Positions 1 to 7,235 of a DNA stretch of 11,879 nucleotides are shown piece after piece (position 1 is the first letter of the stretch; each line of letters starts with the position of its first letter). Below the pieces are notes generated by a model that did no database searches, was not told where the DNA came from, and saw only the letters and a list, made by a program, of their open reading frames with translations. Position numbers and translations under genes: made by a program. Location: NCBI GenBank assembly GCA_023135545.1, contig JAGLSY010000224.1:1-11879 (forward strand). The letters are read 5' to 3'. The stretch comes from Thermoplasmata archaeon. GTDB taxonomy: Archaea > Thermoplasmatota > Thermoplasmata > SG8-5 > JAGLSY01.

Positions 1-88
1 GTGTGAGGGAGGAGAAGGGTGAACAAGTATGGAATATGGGAATTCGGCTTGCCCCTGTTGTATAATTAAAATTGGCACGGGAGTAAAT

Positions 89-154
89 AAGGACTTTGGT
101 ACAGGTTTTTGTGTAATATATAAAGGATTTGGTACACTGTTTTGTATAATGTTG
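89..154. repeat. Imperfect 33-base tandem duplication upstream of the methyltransferase
   Basis: Two adjacent 33-base units, 89-121 and 122-154, match at about 23 of 33 positions and share the block TTTGGTACA followed by a T run and a GTNTAAT-like segment. A weaker relative of the end of the unit (TGTTGTATAAT) lies at 56-66. The repeat sits in the AT-rich leader before the large methyltransferase gene. The duplicated segment contains the best TATA-like element, so it may be a duplicated promoter or operator region. It is also in frame with a 47-codon open frame at 29-172, so a coding origin cannot be excluded. The rest of 1-207 shows no recognisable gene. Confidence 0.5.
115..124 (+). promoter_or_regulatory. 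Possible archaeal TATA box for the methyltransferase
   Basis: The bases AATATATAAA form the best TATA-like element before the ATG at 208. Archaeal transcription usually starts about 25 bases downstream, which would be near 145 and give a leader of about 60 bases. The surrounding DNA is AT-rich, so chance matches are likely. No Shine-Dalgarno sequence is visible before the ATG at 208. Confidence 0.3.
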
Positions 155-207
155 AGGGTTACTAATTGGTAATTGCTCATTGGTAGAGTATGTAAAGTTA
201 TTTCATC

Positions 208-3200
208 ATGCGCAAAAGATTTTTAATGCTCGCTTCGTTAATCCACCTTATGGGAAAGGCAACTTTTCAACATAAATTTGCAGATATGGGTATTACTGAT
301 GACCAGATCGACAATCTTCACGAATTCATTGAAGGAATTTATCAGAATATCAAGAATAGATTTGTATCGGCTAAAACATTTGAGGAGATTCTTACAGGAA
401 AATATATTGCCAATTCTCAAGCATTCAAGCCAGCCCAGAAGCCAGAAGAGTTTGCAAGGAGATACATAATTGAAGAACTAATTGGTTATTTCGGTTACGA
501 ACAAATATCCGAAGGACAACTCCAAGTACCAGAGGGGTACAAATATCCAGATCTTGTAATACACCCTAAAGATGATTCGAAATTTATTGTATATTTAGAA
601 GCTGAGCCCTTAAACGTAAATTTGAGAGACAAGAATCACGGTCTTGGCCAAGTTGATGTGTGGCTATCTTCAAGATATGCCGAGTCATATTATGGCATTG
701 CCACAGATGGTTTTAAATGGATAATCCACCAATTTAATAGAACTTCCAAAAAAATTGACGAGATTATTGAAGTTGATATTCGTAATATTTTCCTGAAATT
801 GAACAATCCAAAATCGTTCGTAGATGATGCAGAAATAAAAGAAATATTAACGTCTTTTATGTTATTTGAGAGTACTAATTTCTCTAAATTCTGCGGAAAA
901 TACATAGAAATTGCTGAGACTATTAAGGAAGACATTACTAAAAAATTCTATACAGAATATGTAAGATGGGTATTTGGCTATGATAAAAATGGAAATCCTC
1001 TTGGTACAAACAATCTATTAGATTCTATATTGATGCCGAACAATAATGAAAAAGATAAAAGACTGTTTTCAGTAATATTTATGAATCGGCTAATTTTCAT
1101 TAAATTCTTAGAAGATAAAGGATTAGTGCCAAACAATCTCATGAATAATTTATGGCAAGAGTATAAGAATAGTAGTGTCCCAGCATCATTTTATAAAACA
1201 TACCTTAATCCCCTATTTTACGATATATTAAACACAGAAAAAGACAGAAGGAAAGACAAACTTAAGGATCATAATTTTTACAAAGAAATCCCTTATTTGA
1301 ATGGTGGATTGTTTAGGGAAGTTGTTTCGGGGGAGAAAAATTATGATATTAAAGATGAGGGAACACAATTAATAATCGAATTTCTAGATGAATATGAATT
1401 TACAATGGGGGCTTCACAAAATATCAACCCAGATATACTTGGATATGTTTTCGAAAAAACAATTAATTATATATCCGGAACTGGTACAAACCAACAAAAA
1501 TTAAAAGGCGCATATTATACACCAGATGATGTCGTTCATTTCATAATCGAAAATACAATTATTCCTATAATATTCGAAAAAATGAAGGCTGGATTGATGG
1601 CTTCTGGGTGGAAAGAACGGGATGTTAAAGGATATGAATCTGTTGATGATGTATTAAAAAGACCCCCTATGAACCCAAAACAAATATCTAAAATGATTGA
1701 ATTTATAGATGAAATTAAGATACTAGACCCTACTTGTGGTTCGGGACATTTTTTGACAGCAGCACTTTCTGAAATTATCAGTGTAAAGCGTGATTTGTTA
1801 AGCTTGAATAACAAAGATATTGATTCATACAATCTAAAAAAGGAAATTATCGCTAAAAACCTCTATGGAGTTGATATAGACGAGAATGCTGTGGAAATTG
1901 CCAGATTAAGGCTCTGGCTTTCGGCCATTGAGGAAGTGACCGAACCCTCCCATATTGACACTTTACCGAACATAGATTTTAATGTTTTATCTGGCAATTC
2001 TTTAATTGGTTGGACAAATGAAAAGCTTACACAAACTGCTTTTGGTGTTGTTCTAGACGATGAAGTAATCAAGGCTATAATCATGAGCTTGAAAATACAT
2101 TATGGCCCACTGATGGATGAAATAGAAGAATTGCTTGGTGAATATGACCCAAAGAATGCATTATCCAATCCGATTAAGGCCTATAAAAAACTCATTGATG
2201 TCTACAGACTAGAATCAGGACAAACATCAGTTCAATTGAAACAATTGATTGATATTATTAAAGGTGGCCTGTACGAAGTCGTCACAAAAGCATATTTGGC
2301 AAGTATATATACAAATTCACCTGATTTGGATTCTCAAGATGCTGTAAAAGTTTTAAAGAAAAATCTCTTCCATTGGTATGTCGATTTTGATGAAATTTTG
2401 GAAGACGGTGGTTTTGATATTGTCATTGGTAATCCACCCTATATTGAAGACCGAGATTACGATTCTGATGAAATGAAAATAATAAATAGCGAGAGTTGTG
2501 GTAAATTCAAATCTTGCACAAGGTGTCCAGAAAGGAGAAGACTTAGATTATCTGATGTTAAGAAATGTCCTAACAGGGTACCGATATTATATGAATCTAT
2601 GAAATGTGGAAATACTCATGCATATTTTATTGAGCGTTCTTTGAAACTATTGAAAAATGGAGGGTATATTGGATTCATCGTTCCTTTATCGCTAGTTTCA
2701 ACAGATAGGATGGGGCCGATAAGAACGATTCTACATAAAAATTCTTCTAAAGATTCGGTGTTTTATTATAATTTTGATGATAGGCCAGGTAAAATTTTCA
2801 GTGGCATTGAGGACTGTCGTTCAACCATAGTTATTACTAAAAAAGGTACTGGTACTAATCTGGTTTATACTTCAGGTTACAACAGATGGCATACAACAGA
2901 CAGAGCTGAGTTATTTAATGACATTGAAACCATTGATTGGTCGCTTTCTACCTTTAATGAGTTAATTCCCAAAATGAAAAACATTATTGAGAAAAACATA
3001 TACTCAAAATTATTATCGGTTTCATGTAAATCAACAATTAATACATTTATTGTCGATGATAGCCATCCGGTTTGGTATCATAATGCACCACGGTACTGGA
3101 TTCACGCACACACTGAAGAATATGTTCCAGAAGTTGTCGAGAATCGAGAAGGTGTTATTACCAATAGAATCACAGACCAATATAAATACGTAAACTTAAG

Positions 3201-3579
3201 CATGGCTCATAAAATGATTGTGCTCGGTCTGCTGAATAGCTCTTTGTTTTACTGGTGGTATATTTTGTGGTCTGATGGAAGACATTTGCTTGACCAACAT
3301 ATAAGGGACTTTCCTTTTGACTTGGATGACTTTCCGAAGGAGTTGAAAGAAAGGGTTGCTAATCTGGGGCTGGAATTGATGGAGGAATTTGAAGCAAATT
3401 CCAACAAGAAAGTAAACCAAAGAAGGGGTGGATATGAAATAATAATAAAGGAAATAATTCCGAAAAAATCAAAGCCCACATTAGACAAGATTGATGATAT
3501 ATTCGCCGAGTATTATGAATTTACTAATGAAGAAACTGATTATATAAAAACATTTGATTTAGGGTTTAGAATGGGGTAG
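208..3579 (+). CDS. Eco57I-family (type IIG-like) adenine-specific DNA methyltransferase with degenerate nuclease-like N-terminus
   Basis: This 1123-residue protein is a predicted N6-adenine DNA methyltransferase of the large Eco57I/type IIG class, likely a restriction-modification or phage-defence enzyme. Seen in the protein: a restriction-nuclease-like segment at about residues 80-175 (PD at 114-115, E131-A-E133, Q148); the class motifs PYLNGGLF (362-369) and KGAYYTPDDVV (433-443); S-adenosylmethionine motif I, ILDPTCGSGHF (505-515), with an acidic GVDIDEN strand at 554-560; and catalytic motif IV NPPY at 742-745. A cysteine cluster (C764, C770, C773, C787, C800) follows motif IV. The region from about 850 to 1090 is probably the target-recognition domain. 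The canonical nuclease lysine is replaced by Glu133, so cleavage may be lost. The ATG at 208 is the first start in the frame; it has no Shine-Dalgarno sequence, and Met15 at 250 is an alternative. No partner restriction, BREX or DISARM gene is visible downstream. Base composition is far more AT-rich than in the neighbours, suggesting transfer. Confidence 0.85.
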   Translation: MRKRFLMLASLIHLMGKATFQHKFADMGITDDQIDNLHEFIEGIYQNIKNRFVSAKTFEEILTGKYIANSQAFKPAQKPEEFARRYIIEELIGYFGYEQISEGQLQVPEGYKYPDLVIHPKDDSKFIVYLEAEPLNVNLRDKNHGLGQVDVWLSSRYAESYYGIATDGFKWIIHQFNRTSKKIDEIIEVDIRNIFLKLNNPKSFVDDAEIKEILTSFMLFESTNFSKFCGKYIEIAETIKEDITKKFYTEYVRWVFGYDKNGNPLGTNNLLDSILMPNNNEKDKRLFSVIFMNRLIFIKFLEDKGLVPNNLMNNLWQEYKNSSVPASFYKTYLNPLFYDILNTEKDRRKDKLKDHNFYKEIPYLNGGLFREVVSGEKNYDIKDEGTQLIIEFLDEYEFTMGASQNINPDILGYVFEKTINYISGTGTNQQKLKGAYYTPDDVVHFIIENTIIPIIFEKMKAGLMASGWKERDVKGYESVDDVLKRPPMNPKQISKMIEFIDEIKILDPTCGSGHFLTAALSEIISVKRDLLSLNNKDIDSYNLKKEIIAKNLYGVDIDENAVEIARLRLWLSAIEEVTEPSHIDTLPNIDFNVLSGNSLIGWTNEKLTQTAFGVVLDDEVIKAIIMSLKIHYGPLMDEIEELLGEYDPKNALSNPIKAYKKLIDVYRLESGQTSVQLKQLIDIIKGGLYEVVTKAYLASIYTNSPDLDSQDAVKVLKKNLFHWYVDFDEILEDGGFDIVIGNPPYIEDRDYDSDEMKIINSESCGKFKSCTRCPERRRLRLSDVKKCPNRVPILYESMKCGNTHAYFIERSLKLLKNGGYIGFIVPLSLVSTDRMGPIRTILHKNSSKDSVFYYNFDDRPGKIFSGIEDCRSTIVITKKGTGTNLVYTSGYNRWHTTDRAELFNDIETIDWSLSTFNELIPKMKNIIEKNIYSKLLSVSCKSTINTFIVDDSHPVWYHNAPRYWIHAHTEEYVPEVVENREGVITNRITDQYKYVNLSMAHKMIVLGLLNSSLFYWWYILWSDGRHLLDQHIRDFPFDLDDFPKELKERVANLGLELMEEFEANSNKKVNQRRGGYEIIIKEIIPKKSKPTLDKIDDIFAEYYEFTNEETDYIKTFDLGFRMG

Positions 3580-3660
3580 AAGTGTTCAGACGGCACTTCA
3601 TGTCAATCAAGCCTATCACTCCGTTCTGAATCCAGCAAGGAACTAATTATCTGGACAGCG
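3579..3660 (+). other. Spacer with three closely packed inverted repeats after the methyltransferase
   Basis: Three inverted repeats are packed just after the stop codon: GAAGTG (3579-3584) with CACTTC (3594-3599); TTCAGACGG (3585-3593) with CCGTTCTGAA (3621-3630), one bulged base; and TCCAG (3631-3635) with CTGGA (3651-3655). The left arm of the second pair fills the loop of the first, so these two would compete or form a very tight knot. No T tract follows. This may be a weak transcript end, a small structured RNA or the edge of the AT-rich insertion. The rest of the spacer up to 3718 shows nothing recognisable. Confidence 0.3.
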
Positions 3661-3718
3661 TTTTAAAATCGTGATAATTTAGCTAGCCAGACATTTTCAA
3701 AAGGAATTTCGGCACAAC

Positions 3719-3726
3719 GTTTATAT
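3719..3726 (+). promoter_or_regulatory. Probable TATA box for the ribonucleotide reductase
   Basis: GTTTATAT lies 90 bases before the reductase start codon. Transcription would start near 3747-3750 and leave a leader of about 65-70 bases that ends in a good Shine-Dalgarno sequence. It is the clearest TATA-like element in this spacer. Confidence 0.5.
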
Positions 3727-3803
3727 CTGTAAAATGCAGTCCCCTTTGCCTCGGGAATGGGATGCGGAAGTCAGCTTGATTTTTAGGGCGACCTATTTTC
3801 TTT

Positions 3804-3810
3804 GGAGAGG
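3804..3810 (+). promoter_or_regulatory. Ribosome binding site of the ribonucleotide reductase
   Basis: GGAGAGG lies five bases before the ATG at 3816. It fixes the start over the nearby in-frame Met8 codon (3837). Confidence 0.75.
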
Positions 3811-3815
3811 ATTGG

Positions 3816-6053
3816 ATGAAGATAAGCGAGAATGCAATGACAGTGCTGGAGCGCCGGTATTTGTCAAGGGATGATTCGGGAAAAGTCGTGGAAAAGCCGG
3901 AGGATATGTTCAGAAGGGTTGCCAAGAACATAGCCTCTGCAGAGGCAAATTACGGCCAGGATAAGAAAAAAATCAAGCAGATTGAGAATAAATTTTATAA
4001 TCTAATGGCAGACCTTGATTTTCTACCCAACTCTCCGACCCTGATGAATGCTGGAAAGGATATACAACAACTCTCCGCATGCTTCGTTCTTCCTATCGGC
4101 GACTCCATGGAAAGCATATTCGACTCTCTCAAGAATGCGGCCATGATCCACAAGAGCGGTGGGGGCACCGGCTTTTCATTTTCAAGGCTCAGACCGAAGA
4201 ACGACCCGGTCATGTCCACCAGCGGGGTGAGCAGCGGGCCAGTGTCTTTCATGAAGGTCTTCAACGCGGCGACGGAGGCCATCAAGCAGGGCGGAACCCG
4301 CCGTGGAGCCAACATGGGCATACTGAGGGTGGACCATCCGGATATCATGGAGTTCATCGGCTGCAAGGAGGATCTGAAAATACTGACCAACTTCAATATT
4401 TCTGTGGCCGTAACCGACAAGTTCATGAAGGCCGCGAAGAAGGATGGAGATTACGATCTGGTGAATCCGAGGACCGGCAAGCCCCAGGAAAAGAAGGGGG
4501 CTAAGGAGGTATTCGATAAAATAGCCAGTCTGGCCTGGAAAACAGGTGATCCGGGCATGGTGTTCATTGACCGCATCAACGAATTCAATCCGACGCCGGG
4601 GGTAGGGGAGGTGGAGAGTACCAATCCTTGCGGCGAGCAGCCACTTCTTCCATATGAGTCCTGCAATCTGGGCTCCATCAACCTGAGTAACATGCTAAAG
4701 GATGGCGAGGTGGATTGGGACAAACTGCGGGATGTCGTGCACCTGGCCGTGAGATTCCTGGATGATGTTATCGATGTTAATGAATATCCATTGACGGAGA
4801 TCTCCGAGATGACATTGGCCAACCGGAAAATCGGGCTGGGTATCATGGGATGGGCAGACATACTCATACTCCTGAATATGCCTTATGAGTCCACCGAAGC
4901 CTACAAATTCGCCAAAAAGTTGATGAAGTTCATACAGGATGAAGGGTGGAAGGCCTCGGAAAAGCTGGCTCAAGAGAGGGGAACCTTCCCCAACTTCGAC
5001 AAGAGCATATTCAAGGATGGAAGGCCCGTAAGAAACGCCACGGTTACCACAATAGCCCCCACTGGTACAATATCCATGATTGCGGATTGCTCAAGTGGCA
5101 TAGAGCCTATCTATTCCATCGCCTTTGTAAAAACAGTTATGGACAACGACGCCCTTCATTATGTCCATCCCTTCTTCAAGCAGATATGTGAGGAAAGGGG
5201 AATTTACACCGATGAGTTGGAGCAGGCCATTGTCAAGCTGGGAAGCACTTCCGGCATACCCGGATTCCCTTCAGACCTGAGGGCATTGTTCATGACAGCC
5301 CATGAAATTTCCCCTGAGGGCCATGTGAAGATGCAGGCCGCCTTCCAGAAGCACATAGACAATGCGGTTTCCAAGACCGTCAACTTGAACGAGGATGCCA
5401 CGATAGAGGATATAGCCAACATCTACATGCTGGCCTACGAGCAGGGCTGCAAGGGCATAACAGTTTACAGGGATGGCTGCAGGGCGGGTGCCCAGGTGCT
5501 TTCGGCCGGAAGCGGCGAGAAGCAGAAGACGGATGCCGCGGCCCACCAGACGAAATTATCAGATATTCAAGTAGATGCCAACGGCAAGCTCAGGCCCAAA
5601 GCCAGGCCACTCATAATTCACGGGGCCACACACCGTATGAGAACAGGCTGCGGCTATCTCTATGTCACCATAAACGAGGATAATGGCGACCTTTTCGAGC
5701 TCTTTGCCAGGATGGGCAAGGCCGGAGGATGTGCGGCCAGCCAGACCGAGGCGATAGGCAGACTTATCTCACTGGCACTGCGCTCTGGCATAGATTCAGA
5801 TAGTATCATCGATCAGCTAAAGGGCATAAGATGTCCTGAACGGGCCATAATAGGAAAGGATAAAATCTATTCGTGCCCGGATGCAATAGGACAGGCCATA
5901 GAGGGGCATCTAGCTAATAAGGGCCTGGATGTCAAGGCAATGTCAAGGCTGGACAGCGGCGTGAGGCCTGAATGCCCTGAATGTGGTGGACCCATTGAAT
6001 TCACAGAGGGGTGTCTACTCTGTGGACTAAGATGTGGATGGTCAAAATGCTAA
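3816..6053 (+). CDS. nrdJ: Adenosylcobalamin-dependent (class II) ribonucleotide reductase
   Basis: This 745-residue enzyme reduces ribonucleotides to deoxyribonucleotides in the cytoplasm, using adenosylcobalamin to generate the thiyl radical, and supplies DNA precursors without oxygen. Seen in the protein: FLPNSPTLMNAG (69-80); C89 in LSACF, expected to pair with C283 as the redox couple; the active-site N270-P-C272-G-E274 motif; the phosphate loop APTGTIS (414-420); and a TSCPD-type domain at about 600-680 (RMRTGCGY, GGCAASQTEAIGRL). The tail is cysteine-rich: C720-x2-C723, C733-x2-C736, C740 and C745. This may bind zinc and relay electrons from thioredoxin, as in other NrdJ proteins. No intein and no small-subunit gene are present, as expected for class II. 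The start is supported by GGAGAGG five bases upstream. The gene appears to be its own transcription unit. Composition is GC-rich, unlike the methyltransferase before it. Confidence 0.96.
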   Translation: MKISENAMTVLERRYLSRDDSGKVVEKPEDMFRRVAKNIASAEANYGQDKKKIKQIENKFYNLMADLDFLPNSPTLMNAGKDIQQLSACFVLPIGDSMESIFDSLKNAAMIHKSGGGTGFSFSRLRPKNDPVMSTSGVSSGPVSFMKVFNAATEAIKQGGTRRGANMGILRVDHPDIMEFIGCKEDLKILTNFNISVAVTDKFMKAAKKDGDYDLVNPRTGKPQEKKGAKEVFDKIASLAWKTGDPGMVFIDRINEFNPTPGVGEVESTNPCGEQPLLPYESCNLGSINLSNMLKDGEVDWDKLRDVVHLAVRFLDDVIDVNEYPLTEISEMTLANRKIGLGIMGWADILILLNMPYESTEAYKFAKKLMKFIQDEGWKASEKLAQERGTFPNFDKSIFKDGRPVRNATVTTIAPTGTISMIADCSSGIEPIYSIAFVKTVMDNDALHYVHPFFKQICEERGIYTDELEQAIVKLGSTSGIPGFPSDLRALFMTAHEISPEGHVKMQAAFQKHIDNAVSKTVNLNEDATIEDIANIYMLAYEQGCKGITVYRDGCRAGAQVLSAGSGEKQKTDAAAHQTKLSDIQVDANGKLRPKARPLIIHGATHRMRTGCGYLYVTINEDNGDLFELFARMGKAGGCAASQTEAIGRLISLALRSGIDSDSIIDQLKGIRCPERAIIGKDKIYSCPDAIGQAIEGHLANKGLDVKAMSRLDSGVRPECPECGGPIEFTEGCLLCGLRCGWSKC

Positions 6054-6085
6054 AACGAACAGGCCGGAGGCCGGGACATTTTAGC
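6049..6085 (+). terminator. Stem-loop spanning the ribonucleotide reductase stop codon
   Basis: GCTAAAA (6049-6055, containing the TAA stop) pairs perfectly with TTTTAGC (6079-6085). A smaller GGCC/GGCC pair (6062-6065 with 6069-6072) can form inside. It could protect or end the reductase transcript. The outer stem is AU-rich and no T run follows, so the terminator reading is tentative. Confidence 0.35.
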
Positions 6086-6090
6086 CAGCG

Positions 6091-6123
6091 TGGGTCCCAG
6101 TAATTGCTTGCATGGGTCTCAGT
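6091..6123. repeat. Short direct repeat in the reductase-aquaporin gap
   Basis: TGGGTCCCAGT (6091-6101) recurs as TGGGTCTCAGT (6113-6123), with one mismatch in 11 and a period of 22 bases, about two helical turns. It lies between the two convergent genes and has no obvious partner elsewhere in the window. It could be a protein-binding pair or chance. Confidence 0.3.
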
Positions 6124-6226
6124 GTTATCCAACATGGTGGGGGGCCGGATGGCGGGTAAAGAGTACACCCATAACGGAAGTTTCAACGCGCTTAATTATT
6201 TAAAAGATTAAAAAGGTTAAAGGGAA

Positions 6227-6249
6227 CCCGGCCCATTTCCTGGGCCGGG
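6227..6249 (-). terminator. Terminator hairpin of the aquaporin gene
   Basis: A perfect 9-base-pair GC-rich stem (CCCGGCCCA 6227-6235, TGGGCCGGG 6241-6249) with a five-base loop begins 29 bases past the aquaporin stop. Read on the minus strand it is followed by a T-rich stretch with runs of three to five T down to about 6192. It would also slow transcripts arriving from the reductase on the plus strand. Confidence 0.7.
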
Positions 6250-6278
6250 CATTAGTCTTATTCAATGATTCACCGAGA

Positions 6279-6986
6279 TTACTTCTCGAATATCTCTTTC
6301 CAGACGAAGGCCGCTATGACCGCCCCGATTATTGGAGCCAGCCAGAATAGCCAGACTTGCTCCAGAGCGAAGGTGTTCTCCATCGCCGTGACAAGTGCCG
6401 GACCCAAACTCCTTGCCGGGTTGATTGATGCCCAGGTTATTGGCATGGCCACGATATATGTCAGGGCCATGGTAAGACCTATGGCCGCACCAGAGAAGCA
6501 CTTATTGGCATTCTTGGAGGTCGCTCCGAAGAAGACCAGTATGAAGATGAAGGTGAGGAAGACCTCGGCTATGAAGGCCGACATGATCGGGAAGCCCATT
6601 GGTGAGGCATCCTCAAATCCGTTGGCGCCGAGCCCATCTCTCCCTAGGTCGTATCCCTGCAAGCCAGATAATATAGTGAAGAGCAAGAGGACGCCGACTA
6701 TGGCACCTATGCACTGGTAGATTATGTACATCATGGCGTCATTGGATTTTATCTTCTTGGAGACGAGCATGGCCACGGTTACGGCCGGGTTGATATGACA
6801 GCCGGATATCGGTCCGATTGCATAATAGAGGGCCAGAAATGTAAGTCCAAAAGCGAAGGCGATTCCCAGGAATCCTATCTCTCCGCCTGCGATCATTATA
6901 CTCCCGCATCCTATGAAAACAAGGATAAGGGTTCCCAAAAATTCTGCTAGATATTTTTTATCCAATAGGTTGATTTCTTCTGACAT
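6279..6986 (-). CDS. aqpM: Aquaporin, MIP family (AqpM-like) water or small-solute channel
   Basis: This 235-residue membrane channel conducts water or small neutral solutes such as glycerol. Residue numbers below count from an upstream in-frame GTG at 7001; subtract 5 for the chosen start. Both family boxes are intact: HINPAV (NPA at 71-73) and SINPARS (NPA at 194-196). Six membrane spans and two half-helices are evident, roughly at 17-38, 45-62, 90-112, 138-158, 173-188 and 213-233. Aligned with E. coli AqpZ, the selectivity filter reads Phe51, Tyr182, Ala191, Arg197, where AqpZ has Phe43, His174, Thr183, Arg189. Tyrosine at the second position is unusual, so the substrate is uncertain. The ATG at 6986 is preferred because GGATGTGA, one base off a full archaeal Shine-Dalgarno sequence, ends four bases before it. 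The gene is monocistronic: divergent from the mutase and convergent with the reductase. Confidence 0.93.
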   Translation of the reverse strand: MSEEINLLDKKYLAEFLGTLILVFIGCGSIMIAGGEIGFLGIAFAFGLTFLALYYAIGPISGCHINPAVTVAMLVSKKIKSNDAMMYIIYQCIGAIVGVLLLFTILSGLQGYDLGRDGLGANGFEDASPMGFPIMSAFIAEVFLTFIFILVFFGATSKNANKCFSGAAIGLTMALTYIVAMPITWASINPARSLGPALVTAMENTFALEQVWLFWLAPIIGAVIAAFVWKEIFEK

Positions 6987-6990
6987 TACT

Positions 6991-6998
6991 TCACATCC
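6991..6998 (-). promoter_or_regulatory. Ribosome binding site deciding the aquaporin start
   Basis: On the minus strand GGATGTGA lies four bases before the ATG at 6986 and matches GGAGGTGA at seven of eight positions. It favours that ATG over the in-frame GTG at 7001, which would place this motif inside the coding region. Confidence 0.55.
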
Positions 6999-7035
6999 CA
7001 CTGTATTTTAATCCTGAGAGGTAAATAGATATAGT

Positions 7036-7055
7036 ACTATAAAAATGTTTTATAT
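7036..7055 (-). promoter_or_regulatory. TATA region of the aquaporin promoter
   Basis: On the minus strand there are two overlapping candidates: CATATAAA (7048-7055) and TTTTTATAGT (7036-7045). Transcription would start about 25 bases further on, near 7016-7026, giving a leader of 30-40 bases that carries the Shine-Dalgarno motif. Which one is used cannot be told from sequence. Confidence 0.45.
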
Positions 7056-7163
7056 GATATTTGGGTTTCTTTTGGTATGGTTTAAAATACCGAGCCAGAC
7101 CTTGTGATTTCCATATTTTAGAAATTTCATCCAGTGGAGAGCCAGTATGTTTTTGATGTGAAA

Positions 7164-7173
7164 AATTATAAAT
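7164..7173 (+). promoter_or_regulatory. TATA box of the acyl-CoA mutase gene
   Basis: AATTATAAAT lies 63-72 bases before the ATG at 7236 and predicts a start of transcription near 7193, giving a leader of about 43 bases. It forms a divergent promoter pair with the aquaporin promoter about 110 bases away. Confidence 0.5.
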
Positions 7174-7222
7174 GATGGCAAACAAAACACTATTTAACCC
7201 GAAATTGTTGTATGTTGGAAAC

Positions 7223-7228
7223 GGGAGG
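7223..7228 (+). promoter_or_regulatory. Ribosome binding site of the acyl-CoA mutase
   Basis: GGGAGG lies seven bases before the ATG at 7236. It selects this start over the in-frame ATG at 7212, which has no such motif before it and would put the motif inside the coding region. Confidence 0.75.
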
Positions 7229-7235
7229 CAGCCAC

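Noticed and set aside
3..65. Open frame running in from the left edge to TAA at 63-65
   Set aside because: Only about 20 codons are visible, with no recognisable motif. It could be the tail of an upstream gene or chance.
56..150. Bacterial-like -10 boxes (TATAAT at 61-66 and 145-150)
   Set aside because: The translation and metabolic genes are archaeal, so sigma-type promoters are not expected. The motifs lie in AT-rich repeated DNA and lack matching -35 boxes.
3752..3797. Fragments resembling a cobalamin riboswitch (GGGAA, GGAAGTCAGC, GACCT) in the leader of the B12-dependent reductase
   Set aside because: The order and spacing of the conserved blocks do not fit: there is no clear CCCGC-ACTG core or intact B12 box, and the leader of about 70 bases is too short for the full aptamer. 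A covariance-model search with the cobalamin family would settle it.
6001..6186. Minus-strand open frame in the reductase-aquaporin gap
   Set aside because: It overlaps the reductase C-terminal cysteine-rich codons, has no family resemblance and contains the stem-loop and direct repeats of the gap.
6984..7001. GTG at 7001 as the aquaporin start
   Set aside because: The Shine-Dalgarno-like GGATGTGA lies inside the five extra codons and is well placed for the ATG at 6986.
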